32,884 nt of DNA from NCBI GenBank assembly GCA_021604765.1, contig BQJP01000008.1:64918-97801 (forward strand). Reading direction: 5' to 3'. The notes beneath the pieces are model-generated. The model was not told the origin of the DNA. It worked only from the letters and a program-made list of their open reading frames with translations, and made no database searches. Numbering within the stretch: position 1 is the stretch's first letter; each line of letters begins with the position of its first letter. Position numbers and translations under genes: made by a program. Shown here one piece after another: positions 14,332 to 22,730 of the stretch. This stretch comes from Thermodesulfobacteriota bacterium. Its GTDB lineage: Bacteria > Desulfobacterota_D > UBA1144 > Nemesobacterales > UBA2774.

Positions 14332-15438
14332 TTGAGCGATATAATATTTTCTGCTTCTATGATAGTCCGTAACGAGGAAAAATTCCTCGCGGGTTGTCTT
14401 CAGTCCATAAAAGATGTTGTCGACGAAGTAGTAATAGTCGACACAGGCTCTGATGATAGGACAAAAGAAATAGCACTGGAATATGGTGCTAAGGTTTTTG
14501 ATTTCCCATGGAACGGCGACTTTGCATCTGCACGAAACGAGGCGCTGAATAACTGCCGGGGCGAATGGATCCTCTATATAGACGCAGATGAGAAACTCAG
14601 ACCTATCGATAAATCATATGTTAGTGAGATTCTCTCAGACAACGGGAAGGTTGCATACACAGTAATGTTTCATCCCATTTTAGGTTATACAGCTTACAGG
14701 GAGTATCGTATTTTCCGCAATGATCCCCGAATTCGCTTTGAAGGAGTAATTCACGAATCTATTTTTAGAGCGATCCATGAAGTAGCACGAGAGGACAGAC
14801 TTGAAATTGAGGAATGTGATCTTACGATTGATCACCTGGGTTACGAAGGAGACCTTTTACATAAACATAAAAGAAACGTTTCTCTGCTAAGAGATCAGAT
14901 AGAGAATGACCCTGGTAGGGTATACCTAAGATGGCAACTCGGAGTCGCACTTAAGGGACTGGGAGACCCTGCTGGAGCTGAGCAAGCCTGGAGGGACGCA
15001 ATCTATTTAGTGCGCAAAAAGAAAACGCTTAGTCCTGATTACAGCTTGCCTTACTACGACATAATCAAGCTACTAAATGAGAGTGAAAGAAACTACTCTG
15101 AGCTGCTAGAAGAATCTTTGAAACTATTCCCTGAGAACTACCTTATAAAATGGACTTATGCCATGACGCTTATGCATGATCATCAATTTGAGGACGCACT
15201 TCCGCTTTTTGAATATCTCTCTTCGATCGACCCCCGCAGTGTTGATGGGGAGTTTCTTGCCTACAATGCCCGTATTTTCGATGAGCTTTCCTACGAGCCT
15301 CTCGCTACTTGTTATTTTAAGCTCGGCAGATTACAAGAGAGCGAGAAATATTATGCGCTTGCGTTACAGCACAACCCCAAAAACCAGGAATACATGGCAA
15401 AGCACAAACTTGTATCAGCTTTATTAAATAAACTGTGA
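14332..15438 (+). CDS. GT2 glycosyltransferase with C-terminal TPR-like region
   Basis: The 368-residue protein begins with a family-2 fold: SASMIVRNEEKFLAGCLQSI, then DEVVIVDTGSDDRTKEIA, and the metal-binding DAD at residues 84-86 (LYIDADEKL). The second half is helical with TPR-like periodicity (QLGVALKGLGDPAGAEQAWRD, YEPLATCYFKLGRLQESEKYY-type). This combination is common in bacterial polysaccharide or peptide/protein glycosylation loci. The start is a TTG preceded by AGGTG, and no in-frame ATG gives the conserved SASMIVRNEE start. A 110-nt gap separates it from the kinase. The next GT starts 3 nt after this stop, so they are translationally linked. Donor and acceptor are unknown. Confidence 0.85.
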   Translation: MSDIIFSASMIVRNEEKFLAGCLQSIKDVVDEVVIVDTGSDDRTKEIALEYGAKVFDFPWNGDFASARNEALNNCRGEWILYIDADEKLRPIDKSYVSEILSDNGKVAYTVMFHPILGYTAYREYRIFRNDPRIRFEGVIHESIFRAIHEVAREDRLEIEECDLTIDHLGYEGDLLHKHKRNVSLLRDQIENDPGRVYLRWQLGVALKGLGDPAGAEQAWRDAIYLVRKKKTLSPDYSLPYYDIIKLLNESERNYSELLEESLKLFPENYLIKWTYAMTLMHDHQFEDALPLFEYLSSIDPRSVDGEFLAYNARIFDELSYEPLATCYFKLGRLQESEKYYALALQHNPKNQEYMAKHKLVSALLNKL

Positions 15439-15441
15439 TCT

Positions 15442-16173
15442 ATGAAAGTTGAACCACTTATATCATGTTTATGTGTTACACGAGACAGAACACATTTGCT
15501 CCATAGGGCAATTAGATCCTTTAGGGATCAAACATACACTCATAAGGAACTTGTGATTGTTTACGAAAACGACGACTCTTCAAGTAACGAATTCCTAAGA
15601 GGGGTTACTGATAACAATATATATAAAATAGAGGCTCCAGCTTCACCGCGTCATACGCTTGGGGAGCTCAGGAATCTGGCGGTAAGCAAGTCCAAGGGAG
15701 AATATTTCTGCCAATGGGACGACGATGATTTCTCTCACAATGAAAGGCTTTCATTTCAGATGAGAGTTCTGCAAGAGTCCGGCCTGCCTGCCTGTGTGAT
15801 GGTACACTGGCTCGTGTTTGATGAGTTTAGTGGTAAAGCTTACGTATCGAACATGAGGCCCTGGGAGGGGAGTATCATGTGCCGTAAATCTCTGGTTGGA
15901 GATGACATTAAATATGAAAACCAAAGCAAAGGAGAGGATACGCCCTTAATAAACAAGTTGTTCTCTAAAAACCTCATATTCCCCATAGTCATGCCTAAAT
16001 TGTATGTATATGTCTACCACGGTAATAATGTATGGACCGAAGAGCACTGGGACAAGATATTTAAGGCAAGCAAAAAGCTTTCAGATGATTCTAGCAGGGT
16101 GATAAAGGAAATTCTGGATGGAAAATATACAGGAGACGAGGCTTCCAGCTTACTCGATCAGCTTGTAGAGTAG
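15442..16173 (+). CDS. GT2 glycosyltransferase, short
   Basis: The 243-residue GT-A fold enzyme starts PLISCLCVTRDRTHLLHRAI, has VYENDDSSSN as the nucleotide-binding segment, and a metal/donor site WDDDD at residues 92-96. SPRHTLGELRNLAV fits the region between the two. There is no membrane segment, so it acts in the cytoplasm. It begins 3 nt after the preceding GT gene and is followed after 20 nt by a third GT, forming a three-gene unit. Substrate is unknown; context suggests modification of a peptide or a short surface glycan. Confidence 0.82.
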   Translation: MKVEPLISCLCVTRDRTHLLHRAIRSFRDQTYTHKELVIVYENDDSSSNEFLRGVTDNNIYKIEAPASPRHTLGELRNLAVSKSKGEYFCQWDDDDFSHNERLSFQMRVLQESGLPACVMVHWLVFDEFSGKAYVSNMRPWEGSIMCRKSLVGDDIKYENQSKGEDTPLINKLFSKNLIFPIVMPKLYVYVYHGNNVWTEEHWDKIFKASKKLSDDSSRVIKEILDGKYTGDEASSLLDQLVE

Positions 16174-16193
16174 GATTATAGTATTTAAGAACT

Positions 16194-17942
16194 ATGGCAA
16201 TACCCAAAATATTACATCAGACCTATAAGACTCATGAAATACCTGCTCAGCTTGAAGAATATCGCCGTAAACTTATAGAGCTTCATCCCAACTGGGAGTA
16301 CAGATTTTACGGAGATGAAGAGTGCCGAGATATTGTGGAACAGCATTTCCCTTCTTTTCTCCCTGTTTATGATAGTTATTCCGCTCCAGCACAGAAAGCC
16401 GACATCTTCCGTATAATAGTGGTCTATGCACTAGGCGGTTTTTATCTCGACATCGACATCGAATGTATAAAGAGTCTTGATCCGCTTTGTGAATTCCGGT
16501 GCGTATTTGCCGAAGAGCTGACAATTACACAAGAGCAGGCGACAGAATTAGGTCACAGGGATCTTCTAAGAGTTGCAAACTATATGTTCGGCAGCGAACC
16601 CGGACACCCTTTCCTGCTTCATATACTAAAGAGAATAGCACAGGAGTCCGAGCGTGATATCACCTCAGAGAATGATGTGCTGGAATCTACAGGTCCTGGC
16701 CTCGTTACTACAGTGTATCATGACTCACTTGAGGACTTCACAGACTTAGTACTCCTTAGAAATATCGACTTCATATGTCCGATTACAGCTGTGGTTGGGT
16801 GCCGCTTCGGAAATTACGCAGAGCATCATCATGTGGGAACTTGGAGATGGGAAAACTCTTTAACTCAACCATTGGTCGACCCTGTTCAGAGAAAGATGGT
16901 CACAGAATCACAGAGAAACAAAATTTACAGTGAGATTGATTCTGAAATCAAGAAGATACCATTAGAGGAGACAATATATCAACTCAAGACATATAACGAC
17001 AAGCCTGACGACGGATTAAGTTATGTTTATGATCTCACGTCCAGAATTGGAGTTTCATTGAAAGACACAAAACATTTAAAAGGTCAAAAGGTTTTAATAA
17101 GCGGTATGCCTCATTTGTACACTGATAAAATATCACCGAGCAACCTGAATGTTGTTTCTACAACTTTTGAGAGTGACGGGCTTCTCCCTTTCTGGGTTGA
17201 AACGATCAACAAACACTACCAATATTGCGTTGTGCCACACCCGCATGTTAAAAAGATGTTCAAACATTCAGGCGTCAATGTTCCCATAGAAGTAATAAAT
17301 TTGGGCTTCACTAGGTACAACAGACTCTACAAACAAGCGCTCCCGGAAGGCTTGTTCCGAGTCGGCTTCCTAGGTGTGCCAACAGCAAGAAAAAACCTGT
17401 TTAAGCTTTTTCAGGCTTGTGTAAATCTCTCTTCGGAGATACCAGGATTGAGACTGGTTGTGCATGTAGCGAGGCCGTTCAGTGATATGTTAAAGCCTGA
17501 GCTCACACTCGTGAAATTGTCCCCTTTTGTGGAGTGGACGGAAGGCCCAATTTCTGAGGACGAAGTTGCACAATGGTACAGCAAACTTTCATGCTATGTA
17601 TTTCCGTCAAGCACTGAGGGCTGGTCTTTTACTCCCAGAGAGAGTCTTTATATGGGGATTCCAACTGTATTGACAGACATTCCCGTTCATAAAGAACTTG
17701 TTGAATCTGGCTATTGCAAGGTAATACCCTTAAACGGCAAAGAAAAAGCCTCTTTCGATGGAATTATCTCGGGTACGTGGGATAGGGTTAGTGTAGAGGA
17801 TATAGAAAATGCGATACGCGATCTTTACCAGAATTACGGGAATTATTACAGTAAGGCGCTTCAGGGAAGCCAATGGATTGAAAATAAATGGACAAACGAA
17901 AGCTCCCAGCAAAATCTGCTTAACTTTCTCTTGAAGATATAG
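16194..17942 (+). CDS. fused GT32-like plus GT4-like glycosyltransferase
   Basis: The 582-residue product joins two catalytic folds. Residues 1-250 resemble GT32/Gly_transf_sug enzymes: IPKILHQTYKTHEIP, HPNWEYRFYGDEECR, KADIFRIIVVYALGGFYLDIDIE with the DxD at 86-88. Residues about 290-582 resemble a GT-B family-4 enzyme: VVPHPHVKKMFKHSG, RVGFLGVPTARKNLFKLF, and FPSSTEGWSFTPRESLYMGIPTVLTDIPVHKELV, where the E-G-W-x-x-x-x-R-E segment corresponds to the usual E-x7-E donor-binding motif. Both active sites look intact, so one protein could add two sugars in succession. Neither part has a membrane helix. It is the last gene of the three-GT unit; the stop is followed by a short AGGA/TCCT inverted pair without a U-tract. 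Confidence 0.85.
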   Translation: MAIPKILHQTYKTHEIPAQLEEYRRKLIELHPNWEYRFYGDEECRDIVEQHFPSFLPVYDSYSAPAQKADIFRIIVVYALGGFYLDIDIECIKSLDPLCEFRCVFAEELTITQEQATELGHRDLLRVANYMFGSEPGHPFLLHILKRIAQESERDITSENDVLESTGPGLVTTVYHDSLEDFTDLVLLRNIDFICPITAVVGCRFGNYAEHHHVGTWRWENSLTQPLVDPVQRKMVTESQRNKIYSEIDSEIKKIPLEETIYQLKTYNDKPDDGLSYVYDLTSRIGVSLKDTKHLKGQKVLISGMPHLYTDKISPSNLNVVSTTFESDGLLPFWVETINKHYQYCVVPHPHVKKMFKHSGVNVPIEVINLGFTRYNRLYKQALPEGLFRVGFLGVPTARKNLFKLFQACVNLSSEIPGLRLVVHVARPFSDMLKPELTLVKLSPFVEWTEGPISEDEVAQWYSKLSCYVFPSSTEGWSFTPRESLYMGIPTVLTDIPVHKELVESGYCKVIPLNGKEKASFDGIISGTWDRVSVEDIENAIRDLYQNYGNYYSKALQGSQWIENKWTNESSQQNLLNFLLKI

Positions 17943-18045
17943 GAGTTACATCCTAGAACAATTATTGACAAATATCTTGTTTTTATTGAAGCTATGTGTT
18001 AATTTAGATTCGTCAATATATACTTACACATAAGCGGAGGGAAAC

Positions 18046-18219
18046 ATGAGCGATAAGAAAATTCCAGAGAACGTTAACTCAGATAGACGTGAGTTCTTGG
18101 AGAAGGTTACCAAGGGCGCGTTTGTTATTCCTACTGTAATATCAGTGATGATGCTCAATCAGAAGCTTAATATTACAACAGCCAACGCACAGAGCGGTAA
18201 TATGACAATTATAAATTAA
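18046..18219 (+). CDS. 57-residue peptide with Tat-like leader, candidate modified-peptide precursor
   Basis: The small ORF follows AGCGGAGG by 5 nt. The product is MSDKKIPENVNSDRREFLEK, then a hydrophobic VTKGAFVIPTVISVMML, then NQKLNITTANAQSGNMTIIN. SDRREFLEK matches the twin-arginine consensus (S/T-R-R-x-F-L-K), and ANAQ gives an AxA signal-peptidase site. Cleavage after ANA would release about nine residues, QSGNMTIIN, with an N-terminal Gln able to form pyroglutamate. The gene is flanked by three glycosyltransferases and a nucleotidyltransferase-like gene, with a PqqD-like chaperone and HprK-like kinase upstream. I infer it is the substrate of that set. Alternatives are a membrane-anchored small subunit or simply a short Tat-type protein. 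A gap of about 100 nt upstream suggests its own promoter. Confidence 0.72.
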   Translation: MSDKKIPENVNSDRREFLEKVTKGAFVIPTVISVMMLNQKLNITTANAQSGNMTIIN

Positions 18220-18530
18220 AATTATTTGAGACGACTTAAATAATTGTTGTTACGGGTCATATTTAGTGTCTTGTTATATGAAAATGAAATTCATATGAAT
18301 AGGCCTGGTTTATATATGCATTCCCGAAGACAAGTTAGCCAATTGTCCAATTAAAATCTTAGTCCGACCTTCTGCCTCTTTTGTTGGACCAAAGTTCATC
18401 TGCCTATCATAACTTCACATTTCTGATGCCCTCATAATGATTAAGAGGGGCTTGTATATTTAAAATTTTCAAGAGTATATTTTCTTGTGAGCAAGAATAC
18501 TTATAACCATTGAACATTTAAGATATTCTG
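18220..18530 (+). other. 311-nt gene-poor stretch
   Basis: An AT-rich hairpin (AATTATTT/AAATAATT, 18220-18245) follows the peptide stop directly. A GCCCTC/GAGGGGC hairpin (18428-18451) with a weak T-rich tail could be the terminator of the peptide transcript. A TATGAA/TTCATA inverted pair sits at 18277-18295. No coding frame is convincing. Confidence 0.5.
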
Positions 18531-19823
18531 GTGATAGTAGACCATAAAAGCGGGACACGGAAATTGGAAGAGGAAAAAAAAACAAAACTCACATTCGAAG
18601 ATTCCAAAAGCGAGTATAAGCCAGAGTACGAACAAGAATTACTGCTCAGCGCATGCCTACTGAAAGGCGAAGCCGCCATTGATGCTTATAATCAATGGAA
18701 AACCTCCGTAGATTTAGATAATGTCGATCCAGGTTCATACCGTCTCTTTCCTCTACTTTATTTCAACTTAAATTCGCAGGGTATAGAAGACCCGATGATG
18801 AATATTTTTAAGTGGGTTTACACGAAAACCGCTGAGAACAACCAAATACTAGTCAAGAATCTCGCTCAGCTTCTTAAAGAGTTTAACAAGTCCTCTTTAG
18901 AAACCATTTTGCTTAAAGGCACTGCGTTGATAACAACTTGTTATAAGGATTATGGACTGCGACCAATGATGGATGCTGACCTGCTTGTCCCTACCGAGAA
19001 AGCAGGTGAGGCAATTCAACTTTTATCCAGACTCGGATGGAACTCCTCCATAACACCACTCAAAGGCTTTCAGGAGATGGCTCTCTTGTCACGGCTTGGA
19101 TGGACTCCCGGGAATAGGAAGCTCGAAGACTTTACGGACGAGTATTTTTGTGTGAGGCACGGTCAGGACTTTACGAACCCCGAGAAATTCACTGTAGACC
19201 TCCACTGGCATGTGCTGCAAGGATATAACGCCTCTGATGCCGATGTGGATTTTTGGCAGGGCGCTCGAAGTATAAGCGTTGAAGGTGTTAATACACTTGT
19301 GTTAGATCCCGCCGATTTGCTACTTCACGTATGTTCCCACGGTGCTAAATGGGACACTATTTCCCCAATACGCTGGGTTGCAGATGCAACCTGGATAATA
19401 GACAGTACAAATGGAGAAATTGATTGGAATAGATTTATAGAGGTATCTAATCGTCACGGTAATGTGCTGCATGCAAAGGAGGCTCTACGCTACCTGAATC
19501 GGTATTTGGAGTGTAAAGTGCCCAAATCCGTATTCGAGGTTCTAGATGCAGCTCATATAACGAAAGCTCAATATTTGGGCTACCATATAAGAATGCGTCC
19601 ACCCGGGATACTCGATGGTTTTTATGAACTCAGCTTTCTCTACAGCAATTATTCAAGAACAAACCAAGATAAAAATTTTTTTCGCAGAATTGCTGGATAT
19701 CCTCGGTTCCTTCAGAATGTATTGGGAATGGAAAAGCTGCGACACCTGGTACTGTATAGCGTATTCGAGTTTGTACGCAGAGGCCTTGAGCTTCCGGGTT
19801 CAATAATTAGACGTTTGAGGTAA
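18531..19823 (+). CDS. nucleotidyltransferase family protein (NTP_transf_5 type)
   Basis: The 430-residue protein has the signature of the family called uncharacterised nucleotidyltransferase: LLKGTALITTCYKDYGLRPMMDADLLVP with the KG at 129-130 and the acidic pair D148/D150, then VDLHWHVL and DLLLHVCSHGAKW. Family members recur beside PqqD-like and HprK-like genes in lasso-peptide (paeninodin type) and exopolysaccharide loci, where they are thought to elaborate phosphorylated peptide or glycan. This supports a functional link with the genes from 13131 onward. LLSRLGW appears twice (164-170 and 185-191), indicating a small internal duplication in the region after the acidic motif. The start is a GTG without a clear ribosome-binding site; TTG at 18562 is an alternative. 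Confidence 0.8.
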   Translation: MIVDHKSGTRKLEEEKKTKLTFEDSKSEYKPEYEQELLLSACLLKGEAAIDAYNQWKTSVDLDNVDPGSYRLFPLLYFNLNSQGIEDPMMNIFKWVYTKTAENNQILVKNLAQLLKEFNKSSLETILLKGTALITTCYKDYGLRPMMDADLLVPTEKAGEAIQLLSRLGWNSSITPLKGFQEMALLSRLGWTPGNRKLEDFTDEYFCVRHGQDFTNPEKFTVDLHWHVLQGYNASDADVDFWQGARSISVEGVNTLVLDPADLLLHVCSHGAKWDTISPIRWVADATWIIDSTNGEIDWNRFIEVSNRHGNVLHAKEALRYLNRYLECKVPKSVFEVLDAAHITKAQYLGYHIRMRPPGILDGFYELSFLYSNYSRTNQDKNFFRRIAGYPRFLQNVLGMEKLRHLVLYSVFEFVRRGLELPGSIIRRLR

Positions 19824-19987
19824 AAGCTTATAAAGGGGCGAAACAACTTGGGCTGTCATCTTCTGATTAGAAATGTTTTTAATGTGTGTTTCTAAATAAT
19901 CTTCTATTTTTCTCCAGATAAACCCAGGCAAGTATTCTATTTCATACCGAACCTTCTATGAGTTCAATTGTCTTATCATGCCAGTTA

Positions 19988-21370
19988 TTATTTGTTTATC
20001 TTTTCTAAGATTTTTCTTGCCCTTTCTGTTCCTTTCTCTTCAAAAAATTGGCAAACCCCTTCTTTATAAACCCCTATTTTTGCATCTTTTATAGCTTCGG
20101 GCAAAGACTTGCTGAAATGTTCAAAAGCCCATGTGTCTGGTCTTGAAATATTGAGCCTTATATAATCTGTTGCTCCTATGCTCCCGAGACCGTCTCCTGG
20201 GTAGACTGCCACGTGATGTTTAAATAGAGCAACGGTAAGCTCCTGCGCACTCACCCCAGTGCCTGAAACATCTACAACCATAGAAAACCCGTACTGAGGT
20301 TCTACCGGAATTACAACACCTGGAGTTTTATCAATAATTTCCTTAACAAGTTTATAGTTTCTGCGGACAATCGCCTCTGACTTTTTTACATACTCATCAT
20401 CTTGTATAGCCGCAAGAGCACCGTGCTGTGAGATAATATTTGTGTTAAGCCTGGTTAAACCCACTTTAGACATAAGACATGCCCTCATCAAATCAGGATG
20501 TCCGGCTAAAAATCCAAGGCGGACACCCGCCATTCCGTATCCATGAGACACGCTGAATGTTGAAATCACATTATTAACATCAGCCTCTTTCCAAAGAGAA
20601 GTAATAGGATAATGATTAGCATTTGGGTCTATGCGTTGCGTATTATGAGTAAAATCATCAATGATTAAGATGTTGTGCTTTTTAGCTATCTCAGCCAGCG
20701 CTATTAATTCGGCTTTCGTCTGCACTGTTCCAAAAGGGTTAAGGGGGTTGCATACCAGAAGTACCTTTGTGAGGGGTGTAATTGCTTGCTCTACTTCGTT
20801 AGGATTTAAGCGGTAGTTGTTATGTTCCGTGATCGGAATTCTTACAGGAACTCCCCCTGCCATAAGGATTGCTGATTCAAAGTGGAAGTATCCTGGATCT
20901 GTAATTATTACTTCCTCTCCCGGATTGAGGAAAGTTTGAAGCGAATACGAAATACCGGCTTGTGCTCCCTCGGTGCCAATAACCTCAAACTGATCGCTTC
21001 TTTCTCTTTTAAACTTTATTTGAGCACAAGCTTCCCTAACCGGATTGATAAGGTCAGGGGAATAGGGGTTCATGTTTTCAGAAGTAGTTTGCTCCTTCAT
21101 TGCTATTACTGCGCTCTCAGGGGGTCCTGCGTAGCAGGTCATCCATCCAAGGTCTGCCCATTCGCTCGGGTCCAGATCAACCCTGCCGTCCTTATAAATA
21201 TCCTCGAGTTTCATGCCCAATATCTTAATGGCATCACGGTAGCTCATATAGTTCCACATTGCGTGAGGGCTTCCCATTACTGACTTAATCCTGTCTGACA
21301 GAAGAGGAGCTGACACCGATTTCTCTCCTAATTGTTTTTCCCAGGATAGGACAAATCTTTGTTTTTTCAT
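19988..21370 (-). CDS. class I/II aminotransferase-fold protein lacking the catalytic lysine
   Basis: The 460-residue protein has the fold-type I aminotransferase layout: GTEGAQAGIS (cofactor phosphate loop), EEVIITDPGYFHF, CNPLNPFG (207-214), IIDD (D238, PLP N1 contact), TFSVSHGYGMAGVRLG and RLNISRP (R405, substrate carboxylate). In typical members the motif is S-x-S-K; here residue 276 is His (CAT at 20543-20545), two base changes from a Lys codon. The usual DExY Tyr is also replaced (T241). Fold-type I enzymes with His at this position, such as ColD, catalyse dehydration/deoxygenation rather than transamination. Its GAGGT ribosome-binding site overlaps the stop of the upstream methyltransferase gene, so the two are translationally coupled. 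Confidence 0.82.
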   Translation of the reverse strand: MKKQRFVLSWEKQLGEKSVSAPLLSDRIKSVMGSPHAMWNYMSYRDAIKILGMKLEDIYKDGRVDLDPSEWADLGWMTCYAGPPESAVIAMKEQTTSENMNPYSPDLINPVREACAQIKFKRERSDQFEVIGTEGAQAGISYSLQTFLNPGEEVIITDPGYFHFESAILMAGGVPVRIPITEHNNYRLNPNEVEQAITPLTKVLLVCNPLNPFGTVQTKAELIALAEIAKKHNILIIDDFTHNTQRIDPNANHYPITSLWKEADVNNVISTFSVSHGYGMAGVRLGFLAGHPDLMRACLMSKVGLTRLNTNIISQHGALAAIQDDEYVKKSEAIVRRNYKLVKEIIDKTPGVVIPVEPQYGFSMVVDVSGTGVSAQELTVALFKHHVAVYPGDGLGSIGATDYIRLNISRPDTWAFEHFSKSLPEAIKDAKIGVYKEGVCQFFEEKGTERARKILEKINK

Positions 21371-21379
21371 AAGTTAAAA

Positions 21380-22246
21380 TTACCTCGCCTGATTTTTCAT
21401 CATAACTACCGCATATACTCCACAATCATCCATTACGGTATGTGGCTCAACAAAACCCGCTTCCTCGGCCCACTTTATTACAAGCTCTGCGGGGCGAAGA
21501 TGCCATACGCATGGCTCCCCGTCACGGTTTACCAGGGACCTTGCTATTAGTTCAATTTGGGGGTTATAAGTTTGGACGTTAAACAGTATCGCATCTGGTT
21601 TGAGTATCTCTCTTAGATCAACAAAATGTTTTCGAATTTTCTCGTCATCATGAATAATTCCATAAAGTCCAACCTCGATTACAATATCCGGCTTAGGATC
21701 TATTTTTTTAAGGCTCTCCGTATCAATTGCGTTCCCAAGCTCGTATTTGATTTCATTCGGCAGTTTCAGATTCTCTGCGATTGCTTTACTATCTTTAAGA
21801 GCCGATTCATCAATGTCACGAAGCAGGATCTTTGCTTGATTACCGGTTTCCATCAGCGCGTCGTAAAGGTAGTCAGCTTTTCCTGATGCGAGATCAGCAA
21901 TCAATGTGGGTGAGCCGTTTCTTTTACTGATATAATTCTTAATCATATTTTTTTGGATTTCTTTGATAGACCTAAAAGCCCTGCATGTAATTTGATTCAA
22001 GAAAGCTTTGTCCAGAGCCTTACCAATATAGAATGTTCCCTGAGGTACATCTTCGTATATGTAGTTCATGATCATCCCTGAGTCAAACCCATGTGTGTAG
22101 CCGATATTAATTCCTTGAGAAAGCGTACCTACTGTTCTCAGAAGTAGTGATGCTGCCTCGTAATACCATCTCTTTGGAGAGTATAGAGGTAGTGGTATTA
22201 ATAACTCTTCAAATGTAGGCATTTTTGCTGTCACAGTAGCCACCAT
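21380..22246 (-). CDS. class I SAM-dependent methyltransferase (Methyltransf_20-like)
   Basis: The 288-residue protein has an N-terminal helical region (FDSGMIMNYIYEDVPQG, IGKALDKAFLNQITCRAFRSI). A Rossmann methyltransferase domain follows: LIADLASGKADYLYDAL is motif I, KILLRDIDESAL is the acidic strand that holds the ribose, NAIDTESL follows, and DIVIEVGLYGIIHDDE is motif IV. The layout recalls the PF12147 putative-methyltransferase family (recognised from pattern only). The 9-nt gap and overlapping ribosome-binding site tie it to the His-substituted aminotransferase homologue, so the two probably act on the same small molecule. AGAGGAATTGAATT precedes the ATG. Substrate is unknown. Confidence 0.75.
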   Translation of the reverse strand: MVATVTAKMPTFEELLIPLPLYSPKRWYYEAASLLLRTVGTLSQGINIGYTHGFDSGMIMNYIYEDVPQGTFYIGKALDKAFLNQITCRAFRSIKEIQKNMIKNYISKRNGSPTLIADLASGKADYLYDALMETGNQAKILLRDIDESALKDSKAIAENLKLPNEIKYELGNAIDTESLKKIDPKPDIVIEVGLYGIIHDDEKIRKHFVDLREILKPDAILFNVQTYNPQIELIARSLVNRDGEPCVWHLRPAELVIKWAEEAGFVEPHTVMDDCGVYAVVMMKNQAR

Positions 22247-22278
22247 AATTCAATTCCTCTTATCATATTTTATCTCTT

Positions 22279-22671
22279 CTACTTCTTAGTAGACCAAAAA
22301 TATAATGCCCCGATATAAAGACACGTTAATCCAATTAAAATGATGCCTCCCCAAAGCGAGATAGGAAGCAGATATGACATATTGCTTCCGTCTGTTGTTA
22401 TAAGATATACCCACTCATCAAGAGCCAGACTTAAACCAATACCGAATATAGCTGTTGCTATATTTAGAATCCGCCCCAGATTGGAAAATAAAATTAGAGG
22501 TATGCTAGCAATAGTGATTAATATAAGCCCAGTATATAAGTGATGAATGTTATAACCAAAAAGGTTAAAATCCGCGTTAGGGTAAAAATAAAGCCATACT
22601 CGAATTATAATAAAAGTAAGTACTAGAGATGCTATTAGTATTTTAACCCGCGTCTTATTTATTGAAATCAT
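22279..22671 (-). CDS. small four-helix membrane protein
   Basis: The 130-residue protein has four predicted transmembrane helices (about residues 9-29, 45-63, 66-84 and 103-124). His-His-x-x-Tyr (NIHHLYTG) lies in the loop or helix start after helix 1, and LDEWVYLI lies between helices 3 and 4. I do not recognise the family. It ends 32 nt before the methyltransferase gene and is probably in the same operon. No strong ribosome-binding site is seen before the ATG. Confidence 0.65.
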   Translation of the reverse strand: MISINKTRVKILIASLVLTFIIIRVWLYFYPNADFNLFGYNIHHLYTGLILITIASIPLILFSNLGRILNIATAIFGIGLSLALDEWVYLITTDGSNMSYLLPISLWGGIILIGLTCLYIGALYFWSTKK

Positions 22672-22730
22672 AGCAATACAATACTAAAACATACTATTGT
22701 TTCAAATTTGCCGCAATTTAAAATAGGTTG

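Noticed and set aside
13131-19823. Lasso-peptide or PQQ biosynthesis cluster
   Set aside because: PqqD-like and HprK-like proteins fit, but there is no B2 protease, no asparagine-synthetase-like cyclase, no radical SAM enzyme and no pqqA/C/E, so neither pathway is complete.
20882-21283. 133-residue plus-strand ORF inside the aminotransferase homologue
   Set aside because: It is antisense to a long conserved gene, without a ribosome-binding site or recognisable domain.
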